A stretch of 64,000 nucleotides of DNA from Locusta migratoria (GCA_026315105.1 CM048744.1:348525668-348589667), one strand, 5' to 3'; shown: positions 37,001-52,000, numbered from the stretch's first letter. Notes: generated by a model not told the origin, from the sequence alone. Translations and numbers: made by a program.

Positions 37001-40000
37001 CTGTACAGATAACTCCAGTCTCCGCATTTCAGAATAGCTGGTGGAGGAGGGGAGGATACAGATGGCTCGTTTGGTGAAGCAGCTGTTAATATCCAAGATG
37101 TTGTGCTCCACTGCATGCTGCACCACAGGATAGTCCATATTTCTCTTGGCCACAGTTTGATGATGGCCATTCATCCTGATGGAGAGCCGGTTAGTTGTCA
37201 TTCCAATGTAGAATGCAGAGCAGTGATTGCAGCAGAGTTGATATAGTACGTGGCTGCTTTCACAAGTAGCCTGGCCTCTGATGGGGTAGGACAAGCCTGT
37301 GATGGGACTGGAATAGGAAGTGCTGGGTGGGTGGATTGGGCAGGTTTTGCATCGGGGTCTTCCACAGGGATATGATCCCTGTGGTAAGAGGTTGGAATTA
37401 GGAGTGACATGGGGATGGACTAGGATGTTGTGGAGGTTGGATGGGTGACAGAACACCACTTTAGGAGGGAGGGAGGTTGGGAGGATCTTAAGTAGGATGT
37501 CTCTCATTTCAGGGCATGTTGCCAGATAATCAAAGCCCTGACGTAGGATGTGGTTCAGTTGTTCCAGTCCAGGATGGTATTGGGTGACAAGGGGGGCACT
37601 CCTTTGTTGCTGGTTAGTAGGGTTGGAGGGAGGACTGTTGGTGTGTGAAGATATGGCACAGGAAATCTGTTCATGGACCAGGTCAGGTGGGTAATTTCTG
37701 TCTGTGGAGGCCTTTGTGAGGCTATCGGCATACTGGTTAAGGAGTTCTCATCACTGCAGATTCGCCTTCCATGGGTGGCGAGGCTTTATGGGAGGGCTTT
37801 TTTTTTTATGTGGAAATGATGGCAGCTGTCAAAGTGAAGGTACTGTTGAGAGTTGGTGGGTTTCATGTGGACAGAGGTGTGGATGGAGCCACCAGAGAGA
37901 TGCAGATTAACATCCAGGAAGGTGACATGTTGGGTTGATAAGGACCAAGTGAAGCGGATGGGTGAGAAAGAGGAATGAGGATAAGGTGTCCTGGTCTTGA
38001 ATCCAGATAATGAAAATGTCATCAGTGAACCTGAACCACACCAGGGGTTTGTGGATTTGAGAGGCTAGGAGGTTTCCTCTAGATGGCCCATGAACAGGTT
38101 GACATAGGACTGTACCATATGGGTGCCCATGACATTGCCGTGGATCCCTCGTGGATCTCTCAAAGGAAAAGTAGTTGTTGGTTAGGATGAAGTTGGCAAG
38201 GGCTATGATGAAAGAGGTATTGGGCTTGGAGTTGAAGAACATTGGGAAAGGTAGTGCTCAAGTGTGGAAAGGGTGTGAGGGATAATTGTGTACAGGGAGG
38301 TGACGAGTAAGGATCCAGGAGGTAGAGGAGTGGGAACAGTGAAGAGTCAGTGAAGGAAGTGGTTGGTATCTTTGATGTGGGAGGGTAGATTCTGGACAAT
38401 AGGTTGGAGATGTTGATTAATAAAGACAGAGATTATTTCAGTTGGAGCACAGTAACCAGCCACAATTGGACATCCCGGAGTATTAGATTTGTGGATTTTA
38501 GGAAGCTTGTAGAAGGTAGGTGTGTGGGGTGTCTTTGGAGTGAGGAGAGAGATAGATTCAGGCGAGAGGTTCTGGAAAGGGCCATAGGAATTCATCAGGG
38601 ATTGAAGGTCATGCTGGACTTTTGGAATGGGGTCATCCTGGCATACCTGTTAGGTGGAGGAATCAGACAATCGGCAGAGACCTTCAGCCACATAGTCACT
38701 GTGATTTAACACTACAGTGGTGAAAACTTTGTCTGCAGAAAGGATGATTAGGTTGGGATCTTTCTTGAGGTTGTGTAGGGCTTTGGTTTCTTCTGCCGAA
38801 AGGTTGGCATTCTTAGGAAGGGACTTAAAGGATGTTGATGCCAGGTTGGAGGTGAGGAATTCCTGAAAGGTGAGAAGGGGGGTTAGATGGGAATGGGGGT
38901 GGATCACGGTGGATGGTGGTATGAACTGGGATAGGCAGGATTCAATGTCTGGATTATGTTGGCTTTGGTGGAAGGGATAGGTGGCAAAGTAGTGTTTCCA
39001 CTGAAGGAATTGGGATAAGGAAAAGAGGTCTTTGACAAGTCCAATATGATTAAATTTTGGTGTGGGGCTGAAGGTGAGACCTTTGGAAAGGACTGAAACT
39101 TTTGTGGAATTTGGGTTTTGCTAGATAGGTTGACTACATTGTTCTGGGGTTGTATCAGCTGTGGATGTTGTGGGGTGTTGGTGGGGAGCTTGGGAGGATA
39201 AGGTAATTGGAGAAGGTCAGCAAGGCAAGGTATGGGTGCTATGAGTGGTTCACTTGGGGGGGGGGGGTCACTGTGGGCAGGATAAGGATGGGAAAGTGGT
39301 GCACCAAGGCAACAGTAAGATGTCAGCAGGCTGGATAAATTGTGGAGGTGGTGTTTAGAATGCTGCTCCAGTTGCTGGAGAACAATGGAATCAATTTGGG
39401 ATGTAGGATGTAGGTACAATGGATTGCAAATTAGAAGGTTCTTCTGGAACATAATTAGCAGTCTTTGAAAGGGAGAGAAGAAGGAATTAACAAGTGCTTT
39501 GGACAGGTCAGGAAAGCTTCTTGTGAATCCTATGAATGCCCTGGGCAGATGGAGGGAATATTTCAAAGAATTGCTCAATGTAGATGAAACATTCAATGAT
39601 GTGTCAGATTTTAAGAAAGAATGGGTTAGGAATGATGATGGAAACAGGATCACATTTGAGGAAGTGGAGAGAATAGTCAATAGATGCAGTGCAATAAAGT
39701 GGGTGAGGTGGATGAGATTAAGCCGGAACTCGTCAAATACAGTGGAATGTCAGGTCTAAAATGGTTACACAGAATAATTGAAAAGGTGTGGGAGTCATGA
39801 CAGATTCTGTCTGACTGCATTTTCAAACATGAAAACAGAAAAGATTGTAACAACTATTGAGATATCTCTTTAACTATCATAGTAGGGAAAATATTCTCAG
39901 GATTATTGAGAGGAGAGTGCGAGTATTAGTGGAAGACAAGTTGGATGAAAATCGGTGTGGCTTTAGGCTTCTTAGACATTGTCAGGACCAGATCTTTAGC

Positions 40001-43000
40001 TTACAGCAGATAATGGAGAAGTGCTATGAGTGGAACAGGGTATTTTATCTATGTTTTATAGACCTAGAAAAGGCTTATGATTGTGTTCGCAGGAGGAAGC
40101 TATTGACAGTTCTACAAGATTATGGAATACAAAGCAAAGTACTGCAGGCAATTAAAAGTCTTTATATAGACTGTCAGGCAGCAGTTAGAGTAGATGGCAA
40201 ATTAAGTTCATGGTTTAGGGTAATTTCAGGGGTAAGACAAGGCTGTAACCTCTCACCACTGTTGTTCATATTATGCATGGATCATATGTTGAAAACAGTA
40301 GACTGGCAGAGCAGGATTAAAATAGGTGAAAACAAAATAAGAATTCTTGCATATGCTGATGAGTTAGTTACGATGGCAGATTTGATTGAAATTTTGTAAT
40401 CTAATATTTCAGAGCTCTATCAGATGTATAAGGGTTATAGTATGAAGATCAGTGTCTCCAAACCAAAAGTAATGTTTGTGGGAAAGAGATTTAAGCAGAT
40501 TGAGTGACAGGAGAAACAAAGTTAGAACAGGTAGACAGTTTCAAGAACCTAGGATGTATTTTCACACAGGATGGCAACATAATGAAAGAACTTGAATCAA
40601 GTTGTAGCAAAGCTAATGCAGTGAGTGCTCAGCTAAGATCTACTCTCTTCTGCAAGAAGGAAGTCAGTACCAAGACTAAGTTAGTGGTGCACCGCTGTAT
40701 CTTTCGACCAACTTTGTTGTATGGGAGTGAAAGCTGGGTTCATACAGGCCACCTTATTCACAAGGTTGAGGTTACAGATATGAAAGTACTAAGAAATATT
40801 GCAGGTACTAATAGACGGCAAAATGACAGGAGGTTGTCCATAATGGAGAAATCAAAGAAAAACTGGGAGTGAAACCATAGATGAAGCATTTAGAGCAAAC
40901 AGGCTCAGATGGTGGGGCCATGTTACACGCACGGGAGAGCCAAGGCTACCTAAGAGACTGATGGGCTCGGCAGTGGAGTGTAAGAGTCGAGGTAGGCCAA
41001 GGAAAAAGTACTTAGATTTGGTGAAGAATAATTTTGAAATAAAAAGGGTAACATCAGATGAGACACCAATGTTAGCATTGAATAGGGGTTCATGGAGGAA
41101 TTTTATTAGGGGGACTAGACTGAACATTGAAACGCATAATCAGTCTCTAATGATGATGATGATCATGTTATACTGGTATCCCTGTTTCCTGTCCCACTCA
41201 TTATTACCACCAACATCTATCAGGCTGACCAACATGTATAATTACCACTATAGGTAGTTAAATTGGTGCAGTAACGATTAATTATACCTTAATTTTCCAT
41301 TGTAATTAATGTTATTTCAGTATAGGTGAGACACTTCATGAATGTACCTTGTGGAGGAGGTCATACATTTCATAGTTCATTCTATTTATATGTCCTGTTA
41401 TTGTGTATATTAAGTGCTTTTGTCTTTACAAAATTCATTATTCCTGCAACATGTATTCATCACAGTAGTGACTAACACTAAGGAATCTTGAAAATTTCGT
41501 ATTATATTATCTGTCTTACAGAAACAATTGAAATTAAAACTTATCTCTTTACAACTGTTCAAGTTACACTGTAAATGCCATTGGACTGCCATCGTGAATA
41601 GAATTCTTTCAAACAAATATCAAATAAGCTTCTTATGTAAAGGTGAATTTAGCTTCTGCAGCACACAAAGGATATGGCAGTAGATATCAAATATATGGGA
41701 CTTCCTGACCATTATAATACTACGGTCAAGTGCTCTACCGACTGAGCTACCCCGACACGACTCACGATGCCGCCTCACAACTTTACTTTCGCCAGTACAT
41801 CGCCTCCTACTTTCCAAACTTCACAGAAGCTCTCTTGCAAACACGCAAGACTAGCACTCCTGGAAGAAAGGATATGGTGGAGACATGGCTTAGCCACAGC
41901 CTAAGGCAAAGGTCCCAGGTTTGAGTCCCGGTTCCGGCACACAATTTTAATCTGCCAGGAAGTTTCATATCAGCGCACACTCCGCTGCAGAGTGAAAGTT
42001 TCATTCTGAATTATAATACTACATTGAAAACATAACAATCAACACAGAACAGTCCTACAATTAACCTTGATGACTTCACAACCATGAAAATGATTTTCGG
42101 TCACCCTAAAAAATTAAAAAAAATTGTTAATTGCTGTTGATTATCATAACAAAATACACTGTAAACATTTACTGACATAAGTGGGGTCTAGAACCTTAAA
42201 ATATTTTTTTCACACTTTGACAATACCTTACAACTGACATAAACATTAAAAGTATAATTTTTGTTAATTGTTGTTAAAATGTTCAAATATTTGTGTCAAT
42301 AATGGAGGATAGGAACAACTCTTCCACAGCCTCCCCATATTTATCTACACCTTCCTTTTATCCTTTCCCACCCCTTCCCTTCACTGTATTCATTGCCACA
42401 ATTCAAATTCCCGCCTATCAGAGTTTTTAAAATCCATCATGCAATGCGGCACTTTCCATCTCCACCTTTACCCAGCATCCTTCCCCCTTCACTCCCCACC
42501 TCACTCACAGCCTAGCTAGCATCACTGGAGTGGCCGGACATGATAGTTGTGTGGGCATAGTTGTCTGAGTGATTGTGTGAATGTATGTGTTTCTTTTTCT
42601 GGTGAAGGCCCTGGTTGAAAATTTAAGTTGTGTGAATGTGATTATTTATTTTTGTGTTTGTCAGTATCTCAGCAAGCCTCTTTATGGTGAGTTGTTACCT
42701 ATCCTCCATTACTGATATATGTATCAGATTTTCCATTGTTAAAATTTTCTTCAAATATTTGTAAATTTAATGGACCAAACAGCTGCAGTCTTCAGTCACT
42801 AGATTCACAAACTATTTAAACTAACTTATGCTAAGAACAACGTTCATGTACCCATATCTGATGGAGGACTCAAACCTCTGACAGGAAGCAGCTGCACAAT
42901 CCATGCCATGATGGCTTAGACTGCATTGCCGGTTCTGCATGGCTTAAGTTTTGTTGACCACTTTGAATAATTTTTGTTTTAATGAGTTGGGAAATAAATT

Positions 43001-46000
43001 GTTTCCTGTTGGAAGGCAGCAAACTTGTGGTGTTGTTGTGGTCTTCAGTGCACTGACTGTTTTGATGCAGCTCTCCACACTGCCCTGTCCTGTGCAAGCC
43101 TCTTCATCTGAGAAGACATACAGCAACCTACATCCTTTTGAATCTGGTTACTGTATTCTTCCCATGGTCTCCATCTATGATTTTTATCTCACTCACTTCC
43201 TTCTAATGTTAAGTTGACGATTCCTTGATGTCTCAAAATGTGTCCCTTCTCCTAGTTAGGATATGCCAGAAACTCCTTTTCACCCCAATTCTGTTGAGCA
43301 TCTCCTCATTAGTTATGTGATCTACCCATCTAATTTTCATCATTCGTTTGTAGCACCACATTTCAAAAGCTTCTATCATCTTTTTATCTGAACCCCTTAT
43401 CGTCCACGTTTCACTCCCATACAATGCCAGATTCCAGACAAATGCTTTCAGAAAGGACTTCCTAACATTTAAATTAATATTGGATGTTAAAAAGTTTCGC
43501 TTCTTCAGAAACGCTTTTCTCCCCAAAGGCATTCTGCATTTTATATCTTCTTTACTTCGGCCATCAGAAGTTATCTTGCTACCTAAATATCAAAACTCAT
43601 CTACTACTTTTATTGTCTTATTATCTAATTTAATTGCTTCAGCATCACCTAATTTTCTGACACTATATTCCATTACCTTCGTTTTACTCTTGTTAATGTT
43701 CATCTTATAGATTCCTTTCAAGACACTGTCCATTCCATTTAATTGCTCTTTTTTGCTGTCTCTGACCACTCTGACCAATCACAATTCCATCTCCCTGGAC
43801 TTTAATTCCCCTCCAAATTTTTCCTTGCATTCCTTCACAGCTTGCTCAGTGTATAGATTGAACAACATTGGGGAAAGGCTAAACCCCGTCTTACTCCCTT
43901 CCCAACCACTGCGACCATTTCATGACCTTCGACTCTAATAATTGCTGTCCGGTTTTTGTACAAGTTGAATATAACTCTGGCCTTCTACAGCTCAGAGCGT
44001 GGAATGTTCTAACCCTTAATCAGGTAGGTAAGTTAGAAAATTTGAAAAGAGAAATGGATAAGTGGCAGGATGAACAGGATTTCTGGTCAGGTGAGTACAG
44101 GGTTATAAATACAAGATCAGTTAGTGGTAATGCAGGAGTAGGTCTGGTAATGAATAAGAAAATAGGAATGCGGGCATGTTACTATGAACAATAAAGTGGA
44201 TGCATTATCATAGCAAAGATAGACACCCAACCAACACCGACCACATTAGTGCAAGTGTATATGCCAACTACCATGGCTGATGATGAGGATATTGAAGAAA
44301 TGTATGAGGAGATAAAAGAAATCATTTAGAAAGTTAATGCTACTGAAAACTTGATTGTAATGTGGGACTGGAACTCAGTAGTAGGAAAGGGAAGAGAAGG
44401 AAATGTAGTAGGTGAATATGGACTGGGAAAAAGGAATGAAAGAGGAGATTGCTTGGTAGAATTTTATGCAGAGCACAATTTAATGATTGCCAGCACTTGG
44501 TTTAAACATCACGAAAGAAGGCTGTATATGTGGAAGAGACCAGGAGACATTGGAAGGTACCAGATTGACTTTATAATGGTAAGGAATAGTTTTAGAAACC
44601 AGGTATTAAACTGTTGGGGAGCAAAGGAGTTTGTGTCATATCCTGACTAAAAGAAGCGATAGGTTGGTGGAATACATTCTGAGATATCAAGGAATCATCA
44701 ACTTAGCATTAGAAGGAAGTGTGTGGGCTAAAACTCATAGAGGGATACCAAGGGACAAATACAGTAAGCAGATTCAAAAGGATGTAGGTTGCCGAATGTA
44801 TTCTGAGATGAAGAGACTTGCATAGAACAGGGTAGCGTGGGGAGCTGCATCAAACCAGTCTGCAGACTGAAGACCACTATAACAACCCTATATTTTACCC
44901 CTGCTACCTTCAGAATCTGAAAAGTGTATTCCAGCAAACTGGTATAATGTTTTAATACAAAAATATCAGTCCATATCACAAAATTTGTTTTGGACTTTAT
45001 TGTATAATGGTTTCGATCTTTTATTAAGATCAACCTCAGACCCATCTGTCTCAAGATGGTGTTGAGACAATGAGTGTGTAAAAATGTTTTTGTGGACTCT
45101 CACATATTTTCATATTAAAATTAATAATAATACTTTGTCTGTAATACAGGAGTGATTTGGAAATAAAAAAATCTAAAATCCAATTCCTACTATCTCCTTG
45201 AAAGGCAATCTGCCATACAGAACTATTGTGCATAAATAATTGTGTCCCTTTGTGTGTTTGTTTATTTGTTTGAAATTAATACAAATCTACAGTTTTATGC
45301 CAATCTTGGTGAAATTTTGCACACTTGTTCTTCAAAACAAGAAGGTTACTGTCTACATAAAATTTATTATGATGTTTAGTGGAGGGTACTTTACTTACAA
45401 ACTTCAGCATATAGCTACAATTTTATTCTTACCTTGAATACACTTTGCACACTTGAGCATTAAAACAAGAGGTTACCTTACAACAGACTTCGACACAATT
45501 TTACTAATTATTAGAAAGTTCACTCATGTAAGAATGTTTTCATGAAGAGGATTTTCAGTAACCTGCAAGTCAACATGTGGCAAAGAGCACCTTGCAATAA
45601 ATGTTGACAGTGTTTAAATTATCAGCAGAAAGTTGAAGATATAGGTGAGTTTTCTTAGATGGGGGTAGGAACAGATGAACTGAAGAGGCTAACTGAACAG
45701 AGAGGATGAGGAGATTGTGGAAGAGTTTGGCTGAGAGACAGGAAGGAGGATATGGGGGAGGAAGAGATGGGCAGAGAGGATTGGAAATGGAGTGTGAGAG
45801 CATGCAATAAATAAATATCCAGGCAACAAAGGGTTTTAAGCTAGTTTAAAAAAATGGATACAAGCACTAATTATTTATTTATGAATTCACCATTATCTCT
45901 GTTTATAAAGTAATTAAATGTCTCTACAAATCATGCAATAGTAGTAGGTAACTATCAGTTTAATAAGTCATCATTGTAGAATATTAACACCAGGCAAATG

Positions 46001-49000
46001 GAAAAACTGGTGGAATCCCACCTTGCAGAATATCAGTTTGGATTTAGGAGATATGTTGGAACAGATGAGGCAATGTGAGATTAGGTCCGCTTAACAGCAA
46101 AGCAGAGCTAATCTCACAATGTCAACATTTGGCTGTGGATGCCTGCATTTCAAGATAAGAGATGAGGCAATACTCACATTACATCTTATCTTAGAAGATA
46201 GGTTAAGAAAAGGCCAGCCTACATTTCTAGCTTTTGTAGATTTGGAGAAAGCTTTTGACAGTGTTGACTGGATTGCACTCTTTCAAATTTTGAAGGTAGC
46301 AGGAGTAAAATAGGGGACATAAATGTATACTTTGCTTTTACAAAAGACAGGCAGCAGTATTTAGAGTAGAAGGGCATGAAAGGGACACTGGTATTCAATC
46401 ATTACATTGAGCGAGCTTTGAAGGAACGCAAGAAGAAATTTGGAGAAGGAATTAAAAGTTCAGGGAAGAAATAAAAGTGTTGCAGTTTTCTGATGACATA
46501 ATTCTGTCAGAGACAGCAAAGGACCTGAAAGAGAAATTGAATGGAATGGACAGTGTCTTGAAAAAAGGGGATAACATGAACATAAAGAATGGTAAAAGAA
46601 GGGTAATGGAATGCTGTTCAAGAAAACCAAACAATGCTGAAGCATTTAGATTAGACAATGACATAATAAGCATACTAGATGAGTTTTGCTATTTGGGTAG
46701 CAAAATAACTTCTGATAGTAAAAGTAAAGAAAGTATAAAATGCAGAATGGCTATGGGAGAAAAACTTTTCTGAAGAAGCAAAATTTGTTCACATCCAATA
46801 TTAATTTAAATGTTAGGAAGTCCTTTCTGGAAGCATTAGTCTGGAGTGCAGCATTGTACAGGAGTGAAACATGGATGATAAGGAGTTCAGGCAGAAATAT
46901 GATAGAAGTTTTTAAATATGGTGCTTAAGACAAATGATAAGGATTAGATGGGTAGATCAGGTAACTAATGATGATGTACTTAACAGTATTGGGGAGAACA
47001 GAAGTTTCTGGCAGATCTTGACTAAGAGAAGGGAGAGGATGATGGGACAAATTCTGGGACATCAAGGAATTGTCAATTTAGCATTAGAGGGAAGCATGTG
47101 AGGGTAAAAATCTCAAAGGGAGACCAAAAGCTGAATACAGTAAGCAGATTCAAATGGATGTAGGTTGCTGTTCTTATTGAAGAGGCTTGCACAGGAGAAG
47201 ATAGCATGGAAAGCTGCAACAAACCAGTCTGCAGACTGAAGACCAATGGCAACAGTAGTATGCTGCTGCTTTATTGCAAATAAACATTTTTGTACTTTCT
47301 GGTAAATCAAAGCTGTGATTATTTATATTCGTCCATTATTTCATCCACTAAGTGTTTGTTGCTCTACCGTGTTTCAAATCTTTACATAAATATTTTCTTA
47401 CAGTTGTTTTCTTTGACTCCTTTTGATTCTATACATCATTACTGTTTGCATAGAAATACAGTAAAACCTCATTTTTACATTCTCGGTTTTTACGTTTTCC
47501 CGCCATTTACATTATTTTTTGTCGGTCCCATCAAATTTCCTATGTTTACAATGTTAATTCGACCTCGTTTTTGCATTAACATATTTACACTTTTCCCACA
47601 TTTTCACTTTTTGAAAGCATGTTCATGAAGAAAAACGACATAATGTACATAAATTGAGACTATCATGGCTTTCCCCTGAAATTATAACGCTTAAAAACTG
47701 ATTCACATTCCAGTTTCTTGACACTTTGCATTCATTCAAATGTACATTTCGCATTTCATTGTTGATGTAACGACGTGCCGATTTTTGGCAATGTAGTTCT
47801 TCTTTTCACGAGCTTCTTTGGCAGAGTGCCTGGGCTGTACTCACATTGTTTGTTGACGAGAGAATAACACTGATTTGTGGTGGTGTAGTTCGTCTATCTG
47901 CTAGCTTCTTTGCCAGAGCGGATGGCATGTACTCTAACTGTCAAACAATCGGAACCAGTTGCTTTGTTGAAGTGAGAATAAATATTTGCGTTGTTTTTGT
48001 GATACATATTTCTGATTAATAAAGAACTTTATCTTTCAAAGTTGGGTATCATAATACCCACAACCTCAAAAAAGCGATAATAGCGAGAGATGCCGATCCT
48101 ATGCAAACATCACAAAAATATTTATGCATATGTTTGTACTCGAGAACGTGAATAAATTCTCTAATATTATCGTGTGAAACATCGAAAAATACAAAAAGAA
48201 CGAAACTGTATGAGTTTTACTATGTAAATAATTAATTCCGGTAAAAGGCAGTAATTTTGAAGATGTGTTACATAGCTTGGCAGCGGCAAGATGTGTTATA
48301 GCCCAGCAGTGGCTTCCTCGATTATAATGAATGAAATTACATCAAAAATTTCTACTTCCCATAAAATTACCAGTTTTGCCTGGCGCTTAAAATAGTAAAA
48401 ATTTGGATAACCTTTATTGTATAATCAAGTCCCTGGCGAGTATTTAGATGTCTATTATGTATATATATCACACACAAACTACGAAAATGCAAGGCTGATC
48501 CAGTAAGCATATTTTACCATTGAAAATATTATTTCCTGCATTTTACATTTTCCTGCATTTTACACCATTTCACTGAAGTCCCCTGAAAAGCGTAAAAACA
48601 AGGTTCTACTGTATTATGTTTCAAAAGTGATTAATACAGTTGGGAGGATGCAGTTAGGGATAATTTCCATTATAAATCTTGTTCAGGTTCATTTAGATTC
48701 ATGTGACACAATTCAGAAGTCCTATTCAACATACAAGGCAACATAACTCCCTTGAAACAAGGAAGGAAGCAAGCTTGGAGTTTAATGTCTCTCAACAGTG
48801 CGGTCATTAGAGACAGAACTTATGCTCGGAGTGTTTGGGCAAGGATGTGGAAGGAAATTGGCCATGCCCTTTCAAGAAACCATCTCAGCATTTGTCTGGA
48901 GTGATTTAGGGAACTCACAGAAAACCTCCCTTGAAACATGACTCATGAAGAGATACTTACTATTGTCCTTGGTATAAGCATTAATAATTTTCTGCAGTTC

Positions 49001-52000
49001 TGCCAGTTCCTTGCCAGCTTCTTGGTAATTAATTTCTATCACTTCCAAAGGTGGTGGAATAAACAGTGATGGCTCAGTTCCAAGATAACAGCAATGAATT
49101 ACACCATCTTCAGACAGGACTGCAAGAACTCCTTTAAGATCCTGGAGACAATAAAAATCTGCAGAATTAAAGAGAAATATAGCATATCTGGTTTGCATAG
49201 TGCCAAAATAAAGCTCTTTACAGGCAATGTGTGACTAATGAATATGAAGCATTTATTGTTTTAAATTCTGGAGATAAATATTTGAATTAACTGAAAAAGA
49301 TTTTCACAATATAAGTATTACTTTAAAAATTTATTATTAATACTTATGATCCTCAAAACAAATCTGGGGCATTACACACATCTCATTTGTGTTATGAAAT
49401 GTGTAAGAATGAACTACTAAATATAAATATCCATTAGTACTCAAAATGTTATTTAAATTGTGTGGCAAAAAATAAATAAAATTGAATTTGTGGTTCTTTC
49501 TCCATCACAGTGCAGGCAATATAACTACACAAATTATGATTATAATCATTTGTAACATGCGTGATGATTTCCCCTTAACTTTGATTCTTAGTGACTTGCT
49601 TCCCACAACCATTTTATCTATTTGTCCCTGTTGAACAAGGGATGTTCTGTATATACCTTCATTATGACAAGTACCATCCATTCCACATCAAACAGTCCCT
49701 TCCCTACAGCTTAGGTCCTTGTAGCAAACGAATTTGCTCCAGTCCTGAATCCCTGCTGCAGTACATTGATAACAGCTTTCACATCCCACAGCTATCCTCC
49801 TGATCTGATACAGAAGCAAACTGCCAGGGCCACTACCTCATCCTCCTGAACCCAGAACCTTCAACAGAAGAACCCCAAAAGTGCCCCTCTTTGTCACTGG
49901 ATACTTGCTGGGACTGGATCAAACTCTGAATGTGGCTCTTAAATCCTGCCCTGATATGAGATCCATCCCTCATGACATCCTTTCTCACTCCACCAAGAGT
50001 GTCTGTCCGCCTCCCACCTAACCTTTGTAATCTTCTAGTTCATCCCTATGAAATGCCCAAACCACCTTTCCTACCCTCTGACTCCTACCCATGTAACTGC
50101 CCCTGGTGTAAAACCTGTCCTATGCACTTTCCCACCACCACTTACTCCAGTTCTGTAACCCATAAGTTGTATATGTTTAAGAGCAGAGACACTTGTAATA
50201 GCACCCACGTGATTTACCAACTGACATGCCTGCAATGTAAAGCTTTCTATGTGGGAATGACCAGCAACAAACTGTCCATTCGCATGAATGGACACAGGCA
50301 GACAGTGTTTGTTGGTAATGAGGATCACCCTGTGGCTGAGCTTGTCATGGTACATAGCCAGCACATCTTGGCACAGTGTTACAACATTCGGGGCATCTAG
50401 ATACATCCCATCAACACAAACCGTTCAGAACTAGAGAGATGGGAACTTGCCCTTCAGCATATTCTCTCTTTCCATTGCCTACCTGGTCTCAACCTCCATT
50501 AATTTCAAATTCCCACCCACCATTCAACAATGTCTTTGCCTCTGATCTCTGGACAAAGCCTCTACCTCGATAAGCATCTCTGTCCAACTTCTTTGCTTTT
50601 TGCATATGTCTGCCTTGGCTTGTGTGCATGTACACTACTGGCCATTAAAATTGCTACACCAAGAAGAAATGCAGATGATAAATGGGTAAACAAATATATT
50701 ATACTAGAAGTGACATGTGATTACATTTTCACACAATTTGGGTGCATAGATCCTGAGAAATCAGTTCTCAGACAGCCACCTCTGGCCGTAATAACAGCCT
50801 TGATACACCTGGGTATTGAGTCAAACAAAGCTTGGATGTTGTGTACAGGTACAGATGCCAATGCAGCTTCAACATGATACCATAGATCATCAAGAGTAGT
50901 GACTGCCATTTTGTGATGAGCTAGTTGCTTGGTCACCATTGGCCAGACGTTTTCAATTAGTGAGAGATCTGGAGAATGTGCTGGCCAGGGCAGCAGTCAA
51001 ACATTTTCCGTATCCAGAAAGGCCAGTACAGGACCTGCAACACGCGGTCATGTATTATCCTGCTGAAATGCGTAGTTTTGCAGGGATCGAATGAAGGGTA
51101 GAGCCACGGGTCATAACATCTTTGAAATGCAACGGCCACTGTTCAAAGTGCTGTCAATGCGAAAAAGAGGTGGCTGAGATGTGTAACCAATGGCACCCCA
51201 TACCGTCATGCTGGGTGATATGCCAGTATGGCGATGACGAATACACACTTCCAATGTGCGTGCACCATGACGCCGCCAAACACAGATGCGACCATCATGA
51301 TGCTGTAGACAGAACCTGGTTCATCTGAAAAAAATCATGTTTTGCCATTCGTGCACCCAGGTTCATCACTGTGTACACCATCTCAGGCACTCCTGTCTGT
51401 GATGTAGTGTCAAGGGTACCTGCAACCATGGTCTCCAAGCTGATAGTCCATGCTGTTGCAAATTTCATCAAACTGTTCGTGCAGATTATTGTTGTCTTGC
51501 AAACATCCCCAACTGTTGACTCAGGGATCAAGACATGGCTGCACGATCTGTTACAGCCATGCGGATAAAATGCATGTCATCTTGACTGCTAGTGATACGA
51601 GGCTGTTGGGATCCAGCATGGTGTTCTGTATTGCCCTCCTCAACCCATCGATTACATATTCTGCTAAGAGTCATTGGATCATGACCAATGTGAGCAGCAA
51701 TGTCGCAATACGATAAACCTAAATCGTGGTAGGCTACACTCCGACCTTAATGAAAGTCGGAAATGTGACGGTAAGCATTTCTCCTCCTTACACGAGGCAT
51801 CACAACATTTCACCAGGCAATGCCAGTCAACTGCTGTTTGTGTATGAGAAATCGGTTGGAAACTTTCCTCATGTCAGCACATTGTGTGTGTCGCAACTGG
51901 TGCCAACCTTGTGTGAATGCTCTGAAAAGCTAATCATTTGCATATCACAGCATCTTCTTCCTTTTGGTTAAATTTCACATCTGTAGCATGTCATCAGGAG

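Noticed and set aside
38904..39680. 258-residue minus-strand ORF as a single Penelope protein start
   Set aside because: The part above about 39438 is the antisense of the RTE-like LINE (ALGRWREYFKELLN on the plus strand); only the lower part belongs to Penelope.
41690..41945. Functional tRNA gene
   Set aside because: The A-box half and B-box half are on opposite strands and 147 bp apart, so no cloverleaf can form.
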